Of a stretch of 64,000 bases of DNA, positions 42,393 through 51,044 are shown piece after piece. Numbering within the stretch: the stretch's first letter is position 1; each line of letters begins with the position of its first letter. The notes under the pieces are model-generated. The model worked only from the letters and a program-made list of their open reading frames with translations, had not been told where the DNA came from and did no database searches. Source of the DNA: Bacillota bacterium (GTDB lineage Bacteria; Bacillota; Clostridia; Christensenellales; Aristaeellaceae); NCBI GenBank assembly GCA_030057655.1, contig JASGUQ010000002.1, positions 1 to 64,000 of the forward strand, given 5' to 3'. The position numbers and the translations under genes are program-made.

Positions 42393-45317
42393 TCAGTTTC
42401 CGTTTTCCAGATAATTCAGGTATTGTTCCCTGGTCATCAGGGTGCGCCTTGGCTTTGTGCCTTCGTTGCCAGAGATAATGCCCCTTCTGGTCATCTCGTC
42501 GATCAATCGGCCGCTTCTGGCATAACCCACGCGCAACACGCGCTGGAGCATGCTGATGGACATCTGGCCCGCCTCGACCGCCATTTCAATGGCCTGAGGA
42601 AGCAATTCATCAAACTCGGCGTCGCCGCCTTCTCCCTCACCCATGCCGTTGCCGTTGTCGGACTGCTCGTCTTTCTCCATGTGTTCGGTCAGATCCAAAT
42701 TGTACTCTGCCTTGTTGCGGCTTCTGATAAATTCCACCGTCTGCTCGACATCATGGTCGGACACAAAGCAGCCCTGCACGCGGATGGGATCGCGTGTCAT
42801 GGAGCGGTACAGCATATCGCCGTAGCCCAGCAATTTTTCCGCTCCCTGGCTGTCCAAAATGGTTTTGCTGTCAAAGGGTGAACTGACCCTGAAAGCAATA
42901 CGGCCAGGGATGTTGGCTTTAATAACGCCTGTAATGATGTTGACGGACGGCCTCTGGGTGGCGAGGATCAGGCAGATGCCTGCCGCGCGCGCTTTGGCGG
43001 TGATGCGTTTGATGCTGTCCTCGATCATCTTGCCGCTGGTGGTCATCAGATCCGCCATCTCATCAACAATTACGATAATCCTCGGGAGCGGATCCTCATC
43101 CGGGCCCAGTTTTTTGTTATAGGCGTCCAGGTTGCGAACGCCAGCGTCCACCATGATCTGATAGCGCTTGTCCATCTCCTGGCAGACCCACTCAAGCGCC
43201 CTGGTCGCTTTCTGCGCGTCCGTGATGACCGGGCACCAGAGGTGCGGCACATTGTTGTAGGGCTGAAGCTCAACAAACTTGGGGTCCACCATGATCAGGC
43301 GGACATTTCTGGGTGAGGCGCGGTAGAGGATGCTGCAAATGATGCTGTTGATGCACACCGATTTACCGCTGCCGGTCGCGCCCGCGATTAAAAGGTGAGG
43401 CATGTCCATGAGTTCGCAGGTGATGGGCGTGCCAGTAATGTCTTTGCCCAGGGCCACGGTCGTGGGCGACTTGTTTTCCCGCATCCTGGGCGACTCCAGA
43501 ACTTCGCGCAGGTAAACTTTTGAAGTTTTATCGTTTGAAACCTCAAGCCCAACAAACGAAGTGCCCGGTATCGGGATCTCTGCGCGGATATCACCCTTGG
43601 CACGCAGTTCAATGGTCAGGTTGTCCATGACATTCCGCAGTTTGCTGACATTAACCCCCTCAGCCAAACGGATGGCAAAGCGCGTAACTGTCGGCCCGTG
43701 CACAATGTCATGAAGGGAAGCGCTGATCTGGAAACTGCTCAAGGTTTCAATCAGCTTGTTCGCCCGGATGCGGTCTTCCTCTGTGGTGTCGTTTTGCTCC
43801 TCCGTGTTTTCAGTCAGAAGGCGCAGGGGCGGCGCCTGATAATCGTCAAGCGCAAGCTTGATTTGTTTGGGCGCGGCCGGTTTGGCCATGCCATCCAGAG
43901 ACGTCGGGTTAAAGGTCTCTTCCCGTTTTTTGATCGGTACGCGCTCCCCGGTCAACTCGAAAGCCGGAGCGGTGTGAACAGGCTTTGGTATGGAACTGAC
44001 AGGTTTTTTGTCAGTTCCGATGGGTTTTGTCACCGGTTCGGAATAAACAGGTTCATTTACGGGTATTGTTATCGTTTCTTCAGGAATCATCTCAGGCTGT
44101 TTTTTCGCAGGATGCTGATATACAGGCTCCTTCGCTTCTTGTTCGGGGATTACGCCTGCTGATTGCCCGTTTCCTGTGCGCGGCTCAATTGCATGTTGAT
44201 CAACCGCAAGCGGTTCGGTTGCTGGCTGTTCCGGTCTCACCGCGGTCCAGACAGGCTCTGAAGGCTGCTGCTGGTTCACGCCGCTGGTCAAATCGCCTGT
44301 CTGAGCGCTTGTCTGCCCCCAGGCTTGCGTTTTTGTTTTCCGGCTGGAGTTTTTCTGATCGTACGCCGGCCACACAGGGGCAGCCTTTTGATTGGCGCTT
44401 GCATTGTAAGCAAATTCATCCAGGAAGGTTTCCTGCGGCTGTGCGACAAACCCTGGTTCAACTGTGCTTTGAGCGGCTGAAGGATTGTACTGCGAAACCG
44501 GGATAACCGGCTCGGGATATTCCCGGTCGCTTGTCTGCCAGGCAGTGCTGGCGCTTTGGTTTGGCCATGCTGCCGGTTGCTGCTGTACTGTCTGTGCGCT
44601 CAGATCATCCTGTTGAACCGGGGTTTGATAAACAGGCTGCGCATTCACGGTATTGGCATCATGAACGCGGTTGACCCGCGCGCTGATGGTATTGATCAAA
44701 TGAACAGGGCTTACGCGGAGCAAAGCGAAAATCAGCGCGATCAAGGCGAGAATCAAAAATACAATGCCTGCCGTGTTGCCGATTGAACTGTACAAAGGAT
44801 AGGCGATCAGCATGGACAGCGCGCCGCCTCCGGGGTAAAAACCCGTTCCGATCCGCAAGGTGTTGTGCAGATTAAACGATGTTTTCAGATATTCACCCAA
44901 GCTGTCAGCATTTGACGCCTGGCGGAATGATTTGTTGTAGTTCCCGATGTAGTCCATTAATCTTGGATAGTCGCTGTTATCAACGCCGAGCGTCAGGTTC
45001 ATCAGCGCGCCAATGGTAAGAAAAATGAGCAAACTGATGGAAAAAGCGTAAAAAGACACATAGCGCTTGGATGAGATCACGATCAGCACACCCAGCCACA
45101 TCAAAAGAACAGGCAAAACAAGATAAAGCCCCCCGCCAAGGCCGATGGCAAGGTTCTTCATCATATGAAGCGCCGCGGAACTGGTCTGAAGCGTTGCGCC
45201 CAAAAAAAGCATCCATGAAAAAACGATCAGCGCGACGCCCAGCGGCAATAGCACGCTGCCAGCCCTGTCAGTTGACCGGATGTTGATTTTTGTTTTTTTC
45301 CTGGCTGCTGAGCTCAT
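42393..45317 (-). CDS. ftsK: DNA translocase FtsK/SpoIIIE
   Basis: A 974-residue motor protein. Four N-terminal membrane helices (about residues 20-190), a long Gln/Pro/Glu-rich linker (about 220-480), then the RecA-like motor with Walker A AGATGSGKSVCIN (Lys652), Walker B IIVIVDEMADLM, and a C-terminal gamma winged helix (MLQRVLRVGYARSGRLIDEM) that reads KOPS/SRS sites. It pumps chromosomal DNA at division or sporulation. A TTG at 45371 extends the frame, but ATG 45317 with AAGGAAG upstream is preferred. The upstream gene ends 33 bases earlier. Confidence 0.93.
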   Translation of the reverse strand: MSSAARKKTKINIRSTDRAGSVLLPLGVALIVFSWMLFLGATLQTSSAALHMMKNLAIGLGGGLYLVLPVLLMWLGVLIVISSKRYVSFYAFSISLLIFLTIGALMNLTLGVDNSDYPRLMDYIGNYNKSFRQASNADSLGEYLKTSFNLHNTLRIGTGFYPGGGALSMLIAYPLYSSIGNTAGIVFLILALIALIFALLRVSPVHLINTISARVNRVHDANTVNAQPVYQTPVQQDDLSAQTVQQQPAAWPNQSASTAWQTSDREYPEPVIPVSQYNPSAAQSTVEPGFVAQPQETFLDEFAYNASANQKAAPVWPAYDQKNSSRKTKTQAWGQTSAQTGDLTSGVNQQQPSEPVWTAVRPEQPATEPLAVDQHAIEPRTGNGQSAGVIPEQEAKEPVYQHPAKKQPEMIPEETITIPVNEPVYSEPVTKPIGTDKKPVSSIPKPVHTAPAFELTGERVPIKKREETFNPTSLDGMAKPAAPKQIKLALDDYQAPPLRLLTENTEEQNDTTEEDRIRANKLIETLSSFQISASLHDIVHGPTVTRFAIRLAEGVNVSKLRNVMDNLTIELRAKGDIRAEIPIPGTSFVGLEVSNDKTSKVYLREVLESPRMRENKSPTTVALGKDITGTPITCELMDMPHLLIAGATGSGKSVCINSIICSILYRASPRNVRLIMVDPKFVELQPYNNVPHLWCPVITDAQKATRALEWVCQEMDKRYQIMVDAGVRNLDAYNKKLGPDEDPLPRIIVIVDEMADLMTTSGKMIEDSIKRITAKARAAGICLILATQRPSVNIITGVIKANIPGRIAFRVSSPFDSKTILDSQGAEKLLGYGDMLYRSMTRDPIRVQGCFVSDHDVEQTVEFIRSRNKAEYNLDLTEHMEKDEQSDNGNGMGEGEGGDAEFDELLPQAIEMAVEAGQMSISMLQRVLRVGYARSGRLIDEMTRRGIISGNEGTKPRRTLMTREQYLNYLENGN

Positions 45318-45349
45318 CTTTTGGTTTGTCTTCCTTGTGTCTTGGTCAT

Positions 45350-46510
45350 TTAGTTCGTCTTTTCCAGCCAAACGGCATACAGCGTGCCGGCCTGATCAAA
45401 GAACAGTTTGAGGTCATTTTCTGAAATACGATATGTCAGCAAGGTTCCTTGAGGAAGCGAATACAGGTTTGCCGCGCCCTCGTCCATCGGCAGAATTGCA
45501 AGAGGGCTGCCCAGAAGAGGCTCAGCCTCCTCCATGCCGCTTTCCCCCGTAATCAGGCCAAACAGATTCATCCTTGTTGAGATCAGGGCCGTGACAAGGC
45601 CTTCGTCATTGGCGATTACCTTGGTTCCCCTGTAACGGTCATCCTCAAGCTGGTATTTTTCGCCGGTGGGGAAGCCTTCCGGATCATACTGCAGTTTGTT
45701 TTTATCAATGGCTGACTCAATCTGATCTCCCAAACGAACATCAAGCCCGGGGAGTTTCCCATCAGCAACAGACTTTCTGATAAATTCGGAGGCTTCTTCC
45801 GCGCTGATTCCCAGCATCGGGATATCAAGGTTTGCCAGAAGGGAGCCCTCTTTCATGTCAAGAAGAGGCCGTATCTCATGATACAAAAAATGGACCGATG
45901 CTCCGCGCCCTGACAGCCAGGTCAGGGTGTTTTCAGGATAATAAAAGGTGATGCCGGTGTCGGTCAGCAGGTAATTTTCAATGGGAAAGGGAGCAAGCGC
46001 GCTGATGTCCAGATAGTTTGACAGTTCGTCCGCGAACGCCCCGTCCAGCTCCTCTTCAATTTTGGCGCGGGCTTCCTCTGCGTCCGAAAATATCTTTTCC
46101 ACGGGAATAGCCTGTCCGTCAGCCAGGCTGAACATCATCGGAATTGCCTGGTAGCCGCCGCGCCCGTTTGGCATCCGGCCTTCCGCCACCAGAAGAACAG
46201 CCAGCATATCCTGTCCATTTTTATGGGTGAAGATCCGTACCTGGCTCTCTGCCTTCAGTTCTCCTGCCACGCCGGACTGCAAGACCATCAGCGTGTTGAG
46301 GTGGGGCTGTGTTTTTTCAAGAACAGCGGCATTGATCGTATCCTGAACAAATGTGTTGTCCATGCCGCTTATTTGAGGATAGCTGACAAAGCTGGCATCC
46401 GACTCCTGCCTGATGAGGTTGATACTTATTTCCGCATAGGCGGACACTGCCGAAAGCATAAGAAACATCGCCAAAAACAGCGTGTAAAAACGGTTAACTT
46501 GTTTTCGCAT
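45350..46510 (-). CDS. exported DUF3298/RsiV-like protein
   Basis: A 386-residue protein with a signal peptide (RKQVNRFYTLFLAMFLMLSAVSAYA). Residues about 40-230 resemble the RsiV-type extracytoplasmic region (DUF4163/DUF3298), for example ITFYYPENTLTW and VHFLYHEIRPLLD. The C-terminal 150 residues are unrecognised. It lacks the anti-sigma N-terminus of RsiV, and no sigma factor gene is adjacent. AAAGGAGG precedes the ATG. It is upstream of ftsK on the same strand. Confidence 0.6.
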   Translation of the reverse strand: MRKQVNRFYTLFLAMFLMLSAVSAYAEISINLIRQESDASFVSYPQISGMDNTFVQDTINAAVLEKTQPHLNTLMVLQSGVAGELKAESQVRIFTHKNGQDMLAVLLVAEGRMPNGRGGYQAIPMMFSLADGQAIPVEKIFSDAEEARAKIEEELDGAFADELSNYLDISALAPFPIENYLLTDTGITFYYPENTLTWLSGRGASVHFLYHEIRPLLDMKEGSLLANLDIPMLGISAEEASEFIRKSVADGKLPGLDVRLGDQIESAIDKNKLQYDPEGFPTGEKYQLEDDRYRGTKVIANDEGLVTALISTRMNLFGLITGESGMEEAEPLLGSPLAILPMDEGAANLYSLPQGTLLTYRISENDLKLFFDQAGTLYAVWLEKTN

Positions 46511-46532
46511 GATCACAACCTCCTTTGCGGTC

Positions 46533-46561
46533 ATTGTACCGCAGGAGATAGTTTGTTGCAA
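46533..46561 (-). promoter_or_regulatory. promoter for the DUF3298-like gene and ftsK
   Basis: Minus strand TTGCAA (46561-46556), 17 bases, TACAAT (46538-46533), about 22 bases before the start codon. Confidence 0.6.
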
Positions 46562-46594
46562 GTTTGACACAATTAGAAATACATTTGAAACGAA

Positions 46595-46948
46595 TTAGGC
46601 ATAGCCCGGTTTTTGGCTTTTTCCTTCCTGACGCTTGAAATTCTCCTCATTCTTTTTCAGATATATCTGGTACATTTCTTCAGCGTCCATCCCTGCAGCC
46701 AAACACATGCTCAGGAAAAAGTGAAGGATATCGACCAGCTCTTCTTTAAGCGCGGAGTAATCAATCTCCTTCGGGTTCTTCCACCACTTGAAGTTGACCT
46801 CGTCCAGCATTTCCCCCATTTCAGAGAGCATGGCCAGGGTATATTTCTGCATCCATTCCATGGGCGATATATCATTCAGGTTGCGCTTGTCCTTGATGGC
46901 CTGGTTTAACGCGCCCTGGATCTCCATCATCTTTTCCAGCCTGTCCAT
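46595..46948 (-). CDS. dimeric dUTP diphosphatase (MazG-like)
   Basis: A 117-residue all-alpha enzyme. EMGEMLDEVNFKWWK and EELVDILHFFLSMCLAAGMDAEEMY supply the E-x-x-E and E-x-x-D magnesium ligands of the dUTPase_2/MazG superfamily. It hydrolyses dUTP to dUMP, limiting uracil in DNA. It follows the M16 protease gene by two bases. Confidence 0.85.
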   Translation of the reverse strand: MDRLEKMMEIQGALNQAIKDKRNLNDISPMEWMQKYTLAMLSEMGEMLDEVNFKWWKNPKEIDYSALKEELVDILHFFLSMCLAAGMDAEEMYQIYLKKNEENFKRQEGKSQKPGYA

Positions 46949-46950
46949 CT

Positions 46951-48198
46951 CTATTCCTCCTTTGTAAACTGCTTGCTGATCTTCCTGCCGACCAAAGCCA
47001 GCTTTGCTTCCTGGCTCAGGATTTGCTTGGCGATATTGTTGATCTTTTTCATGCTGACTTTCCTCAGGCCTTTCAGGGTCTCTTTCTGATCTTTGACCTT
47101 TCTGTTGAGGAGCATGTGGACGCCCATGGACGCCATGCGCTGATATGCGCTTTCCATGCTCAGGACAAACCCGGTCTTCAGCTGCGCCATCGTCTGATCA
47201 AATTCTGACCTTGTAACGCCTTTTTGAATAAAATCAGCCACCTCATCCTCAATCAGAAGGATCACCTTTTCAACATTTTTAGGCGTACAAGCGGCATAGA
47301 CAGCAAATTCCCCGCAATCAGGATAAAAAGAGGGCGCGGCATAGATGTTGTACACAAGCCCTTTGTCCTCCCTGATCTTTTGAAAGAGCCTGGAAGACAC
47401 GCCGCCGCCAAATGCGGTTGAAAAGGCGGTCAGGGCATAGCGATCCTCATGCAGGGCTTTAAGTCCGGGATAAGTCAAACACAGATGGACCTGCTCCACA
47501 TCCTTGTCCAGGGTCAGCAGTTTTCTCCCCGGGTAGGTCTTGTTCTCCGGATAGAGCCGGTATTCTTCCCCCTCCCAGCCGGAAAAGGCTTCCTTCGCCC
47601 AGGCAATAAACTCACTCTCATCAAACCTGCCGGCGACGGAAAGCACCGCGTTTCCCGGGCGGTAATGCTTCCTTCTGTAGGAGATCAGATCATCTAATTT
47701 GCAGTTTTTGACAGACTGCTGGCTGCCCAGAATCGTTCGGGACAGCGTCTGATCCCCAAACAGCCCTTTGTGCGCCAGGTTAAAAACCTGATCCTCAGGG
47801 GAATCCGCTTCCATCGCGATCTCCTCCAGGATGACCAGTTTCTCTTTTTCAAAATCCGCTTTGTCGTTTTTAGCGTTTTGAACCAGGTCCGCCAAAAGGA
47901 ACAACGCCCTTTTCAAGTCCTTGTCCATGGTTCTCGCGTAATAACTGGTCAGCAGCTTGCTGGTCGCGGCGTTGACATTGCCGCCGATCAGGTCGATCTC
48001 TTCCGCGATCTCCCTGGCGCTTTTGCTGAACGTGCCCTTAAACGCCATGTGCTCAATGTAATGGGACAAACCGTTCTGTTTCTCGTCCTCCATGATGGAG
48101 CCGGCTTTGACAAAAATTCCGACAGAAGCGCTGCGCAGGTATGGCAGGCGCTCCATCAGAATGGTCAATCCGTTTTCCAGGATGTGAGTATGGATCAT
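46951..48198 (-). CDS. M16 family zinc protease (processing-peptidase-like)
   Basis: A 415-residue pitrilysin-superfamily protein. The inverted zinc motif H-x-x-E-H is in GLSHYIEHMAFKGT (about residue 47), with the distal Glu in the EEIAMEADSPEDQVFN region. Family length and the C-terminal half with GGGVSSRLFQKIREDKGLVYNIYA fit the PepR/MPP-beta type encoded near pnp in Firmicutes. ATG 48198 follows AGGAG; an in-frame ATG lies at 48210. Its substrate is not known. Confidence 0.9.
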   Translation of the reverse strand: MIHTHILENGLTILMERLPYLRSASVGIFVKAGSIMEDEKQNGLSHYIEHMAFKGTFSKSAREIAEEIDLIGGNVNAATSKLLTSYYARTMDKDLKRALFLLADLVQNAKNDKADFEKEKLVILEEIAMEADSPEDQVFNLAHKGLFGDQTLSRTILGSQQSVKNCKLDDLISYRRKHYRPGNAVLSVAGRFDESEFIAWAKEAFSGWEGEEYRLYPENKTYPGRKLLTLDKDVEQVHLCLTYPGLKALHEDRYALTAFSTAFGGGVSSRLFQKIREDKGLVYNIYAAPSFYPDCGEFAVYAACTPKNVEKVILLIEDEVADFIQKGVTRSEFDQTMAQLKTGFVLSMESAYQRMASMGVHMLLNRKVKDQKETLKGLRKVSMKKINNIAKQILSQEAKLALVGRKISKQFTKEE

Positions 48199-48266
48199 GC
48201 TTCTCCTCATTGTACAAACGGCCTGTCAGAAACTGATCAGGCCGCTTGATGATGCATAAGTTTAGT

Positions 48267-50432
48267 TTAGCTGTTTCTGCGGGGAGGGCGGCTGTCGCGG
48301 CGCGGCGGCCTTTTGCCGCCTTCCGCGTTGTTAAAGGAACGCGGTTTGTACTCCATATCGTTGCGCAGCAGGTTGATGCGGCCCTGGGAGTCAATCTCAG
48401 CCACCTTGACCTCAACCATGTCGCCGATGTTCAGCACATCCTCGACCTTTTCAACGCGCTCGTTGGCCAGCTTTGAGATGTGCAGCAGTCCGTCCTTGCC
48501 GGGAAGCAGTTCAATGAAAGCGCCCATGTTGGACAGGATGCGAACCACCTTGCCTTCATACACCTCGCCCACTTCAACATCCTTGGCGATGCCTTCGATG
48601 ATGCGACGCGCCTTGGAAGCGGCTTCCTCATCCGGGGTCGCGATGGCGACACGGCCGTCATCCTCAATGTCGATCTTCACGCCGGTATCGGCAATGATCT
48701 TGTTGATCATTTTGCCGCCCGGCCCAATGACCTCGCGGATCTTGTCAGGATTGATGAAGAAGGTGATGATCTTGGGCGCGTATTTGCTCAGGTTCTCACG
48801 CGGCTTCTGCAAGGTCTGCAGCATGACGCCCAGGATATGCAGCCTGCCGCGCAGCGCCTGCTCCAAAGCGCGCTTTAGGATCGGCTCATCAATGCCCTTG
48901 ATCTTGATGTCCATCTGGATGGCGGTAATGCCGTTCATGGTGCCTGCGACTTTAAAGTCCATATCGCCCAGGAAGTCTTCCAGACCCTGGATGTCCGTCA
49001 GCACGGCCACCTTGTGGGATTCTTCATCTTTGATTAGCCCCATCGCAACGCCGGCAACCGGCGCTTTAATGGCAACACCCGCGTCCATCAGGGACAGGGT
49101 GCTGCCGCAGACTGAAGCCATGGAAGAGGAGCCGTTGGAGGAAAGAATTTCACTCACAAGGCGCAGGGCATAGGGAAAATCATTTTCATCGGGGATCACA
49201 GGTTCCAAAGCGCGTTCCGCAAGAGCGCCATGGCCGATCTCACGGCGGCCGGGAGAGCGCATACGTCCGGCTTCGCCCGTCGCGTAGGGCGGCATGTTGT
49301 AGTGATGGATGTAGCGTTTGGAATCCTCATTGGACAGGCCGTCCAGGATCTGCGCGTCGCGCAGGCTGCCCAGGGTGGTGACCGTCAAGGCCTGGGTCTG
49401 GCCGCGGGTAAAGACGGCGCTGCCATGGGTGCGCGGCAGGATGCCGACCTCGCACCAGATGGGGCGGACTTCATCTTCCTTGCGGCCGTCAGGACGGATG
49501 CCCTCCTCCAAAATCTTGCGGCGCATGACTTCTTTGTTCAGGTTGTAGAGTGCGTCGCTGACCTCGCCTTCGCGGCCTTCAAAAATTTCAGCAAAATGCG
49601 CCTGAACTTCTTCCTTCACCTGCTCTTCACGCGCATGGCGCTCAGCGCGGTCAAAGGTGGAAAAGACGTACTCCGCTTTATCAAGCGCGAATTCACGCAC
49701 GGCTTTTTCAACATCTTCACCTGTTGTGACCAGGGGGAAGTCCGCCTTGGGCTTTCCGATCTCAGCAACGATCTTCTCCTGGAAGGCCACCAGTTCCTTG
49801 ATCGCCTCATGCGCAAACATAATGGCTTCCAGCATCACTTCTTCGCTCAGCTCATTGGCGCCAGCTTCCACCATCATGATGGCGTCCTTGGTTCCAGAAA
49901 CCACCAGGTGCAGGTCACTCTGCTCGCGCTGGGCCTCATCGGGGTTTAAAACCAACTGCTTGTTGACGCGGCCAACCAGCACGGAACCGGTGGGGCCGGC
50001 CCATGGGATCTCGCTCACCGCAAGCGCGATGGAAGAACCCAGCATCGCAGGGATGTCCGGCGGGTTGTTGGTATCAACGGACAGGGCAGTCGCGACCACC
50101 TGAACATCATTGCGCATGCCGTGCGGGAAGAGCGGGCGCAGCGGGCGGTCAATCAAGCGGCAGGTCAGGATGGCTTTTTCCGTGGGGCGGCCTTCACGCT
50201 TGATAAATCCCCCGGGGATTTTGCCGACAGAATAGAGCTTCTCTTCAAAGTCTACGCTCAGCGGGAAAAAATCAACACCCTCGCGCGGCTTTTCAGACAC
50301 CGTGGCGCTTACCAAAAGCGCGGTATCGCCATAGCGCACCAGGGTAGATCCTGCCGCTTGTTCGGCATATCTGCCAAACTCGAAGCTGAGGGTACGCCCG
50401 GCAAATTCCATTGAGTAAATTTTGTGTTCCAT
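48267..50432 (-). CDS. pnp: polyribonucleotide nucleotidyltransferase (PNPase)
   Basis: A 721-residue phosphorolytic exoribonuclease with two RNase PH domains (first with [29 protein letters not shown], second with [18 protein letters not shown]), a helical linker, a KH domain ([22 protein letters not shown]), an S1 domain ([32 protein letters not shown]) and a basic Arg/Pro tail. Cytoplasmic mRNA decay. A 6-bp hairpin (50460-50465/50478-50483) sits in the leader. It follows rpsO, the usual arrangement; the intervening terminator would reduce readthrough. Confidence 0.96.
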   Translation of the reverse strand: MEHKIYSMEFAGRTLSFEFGRYAEQAAGSTLVRYGDTALLVSATVSEKPREGVDFFPLSVDFEEKLYSVGKIPGGFIKREGRPTEKAILTCRLIDRPLRPLFPHGMRNDVQVVATALSVDTNNPPDIPAMLGSSIALAVSEIPWAGPTGSVLVGRVNKQLVLNPDEAQREQSDLHLVVSGTKDAIMMVEAGANELSEEVMLEAIMFAHEAIKELVAFQEKIVAEIGKPKADFPLVTTGEDVEKAVREFALDKAEYVFSTFDRAERHAREEQVKEEVQAHFAEIFEGREGEVSDALYNLNKEVMRRKILEEGIRPDGRKEDEVRPIWCEVGILPRTHGSAVFTRGQTQALTVTTLGSLRDAQILDGLSNEDSKRYIHHYNMPPYATGEAGRMRSPGRREIGHGALAERALEPVIPDENDFPYALRLVSEILSSNGSSSMASVCGSTLSLMDAGVAIKAPVAGVAMGLIKDEESHKVAVLTDIQGLEDFLGDMDFKVAGTMNGITAIQMDIKIKGIDEPILKRALEQALRGRLHILGVMLQTLQKPRENLSKYAPKIITFFINPDKIREVIGPGGKMINKIIADTGVKIDIEDDGRVAIATPDEEAASKARRIIEGIAKDVEVGEVYEGKVVRILSNMGAFIELLPGKDGLLHISKLANERVEKVEDVLNIGDMVEVKVAEIDSQGRINLLRNDMEYKPRSFNNAEGGKRPPRRDSRPPRRNS

Positions 50433-50491
50433 GTTTCCTTCTCTCTCTCCTTCTTCATGAGGCGTTGATTTATCTTTACGCCTCTTCCATC

Positions 50492-50526
50492 AAAAAGGTC
50501 GAAACCCGCTTGTGCGGGTTTCGACC
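50492..50526 (-). terminator. intrinsic terminator of rpsO
   Basis: Perfect 13-bp stem GGTCGAAACCCGC / GCGGGTTTCGACC (50526-50514 and 50509-50497) with a 4-base loop, followed on the minus strand by TTTTTG. It lies 11 bases after the rpsO stop and before pnp. Confidence 0.93.
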
Positions 50527-50537
50527 GCTTGTGTGTT

Positions 50538-50801
50538 TTACTTGCGCAGTTCCAATTCGGCAATCAGGCTGCGGTAGCGTTCGATATCGGTGCGCATGAG
50601 GTAGTCAAGCAGTCCCCTGCGCTGACCGACCATCAGCAGCAGGCCCCTGCGGCTGTGGTGATCCTTCTTGTTGAGTTTCAGGTGCTCGTTCAGATGGTTG
50701 ATGCGGTGGGTTAGCAATGCGATCTGTACTTCGGGTGATCCGGTGTCGCCTTCGTGGCGGGCAAACTGGGTCATGATCTGGGCTTTGAGTTCCTTGTCCA
50801 T
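50538..50801 (-). CDS. rpsO: 30S ribosomal protein S15
   Basis: An 87-residue ribosomal protein of normal length, with [27 protein letters not shown] and [24 protein letters not shown], the rRNA-binding helices. It binds 16S rRNA early in small-subunit assembly. AAAGGAGG precedes the ATG. It is preceded by a structured leader and promoter. Confidence 0.98.
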   Translation of the reverse strand: MDKELKAQIMTQFARHEGDTGSPEVQIALLTHRINHLNEHLKLNKKDHHSRRGLLLMVGQRRGLLDYLMRTDIERYRSLIAELELRK

Positions 50802-50842
50802 GGGTTCCTCCTTTAATATGCGGGTGGCGCCGCCTTTAACCC

Positions 50843-50889
50843 CCGTTTACACAGCAACGCGTTGGAGAATCGCAGACCCGTGTGAACGG
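50843..50889 (-). promoter_or_regulatory. structured rpsO leader, candidate S15 autoregulatory element
   Basis: Minus strand CCGTTCACAC (50889-50880) pairs with GTGTAAACGG (50852-50843) with one mismatch, enclosing a GC-rich loop that contains the palindrome CAACGCGTTG. S15 is known to bind its own mRNA leader in several bacteria; the structure here is compatible but not matched to a known class. Confidence 0.4.
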
Positions 50890-50906
50890 ATAAAACCACG
50901 AATATT

Positions 50907-50935
50907 ATATTACCATAGTGAATCTGACTTGTAAA
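50907..50935 (-). promoter_or_regulatory. rpsO promoter
   Basis: Minus strand TTTACA (50935-50930), 17 bases, TAATAT (50912-50907), about 105 bases before the rpsO start, leaving room for the structured leader. Confidence 0.65.
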
Positions 50936-50956
50936 CACTTGATTATTCAGGTTTTC

Positions 50957-50985
50957 TTGTCTGAAAAGCGACTGTATGCTATAAT
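50957..50985 (+). promoter_or_regulatory. parE-parC promoter with extended -10
   Basis: TTGTCT (50957-50962), 17 bases, TATAAT (50980-50985), with TG one base before the -10 (TGCTATAAT). It is divergent from the rpsO promoter. Confidence 0.72.
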
Positions 50986-51002
50986 GATTCCAGTTTCACA
51001 GA

Positions 51003-51023
51003 CAGCCGGCACAATGCCGGCTG
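51003..51023 (+). promoter_or_regulatory. perfect 9-bp hairpin in the parE leader
   Basis: CAGCCGGCA, loop CAA, TGCCGGCTG, between promoter and ribosome binding site. No T-tract follows, so it is not a standard terminator; it could stabilise the mRNA 5' end or bind a regulator. Confidence 0.6.
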
Positions 51024-51044
51024 CAAATCTGCAAGGAGACAATG

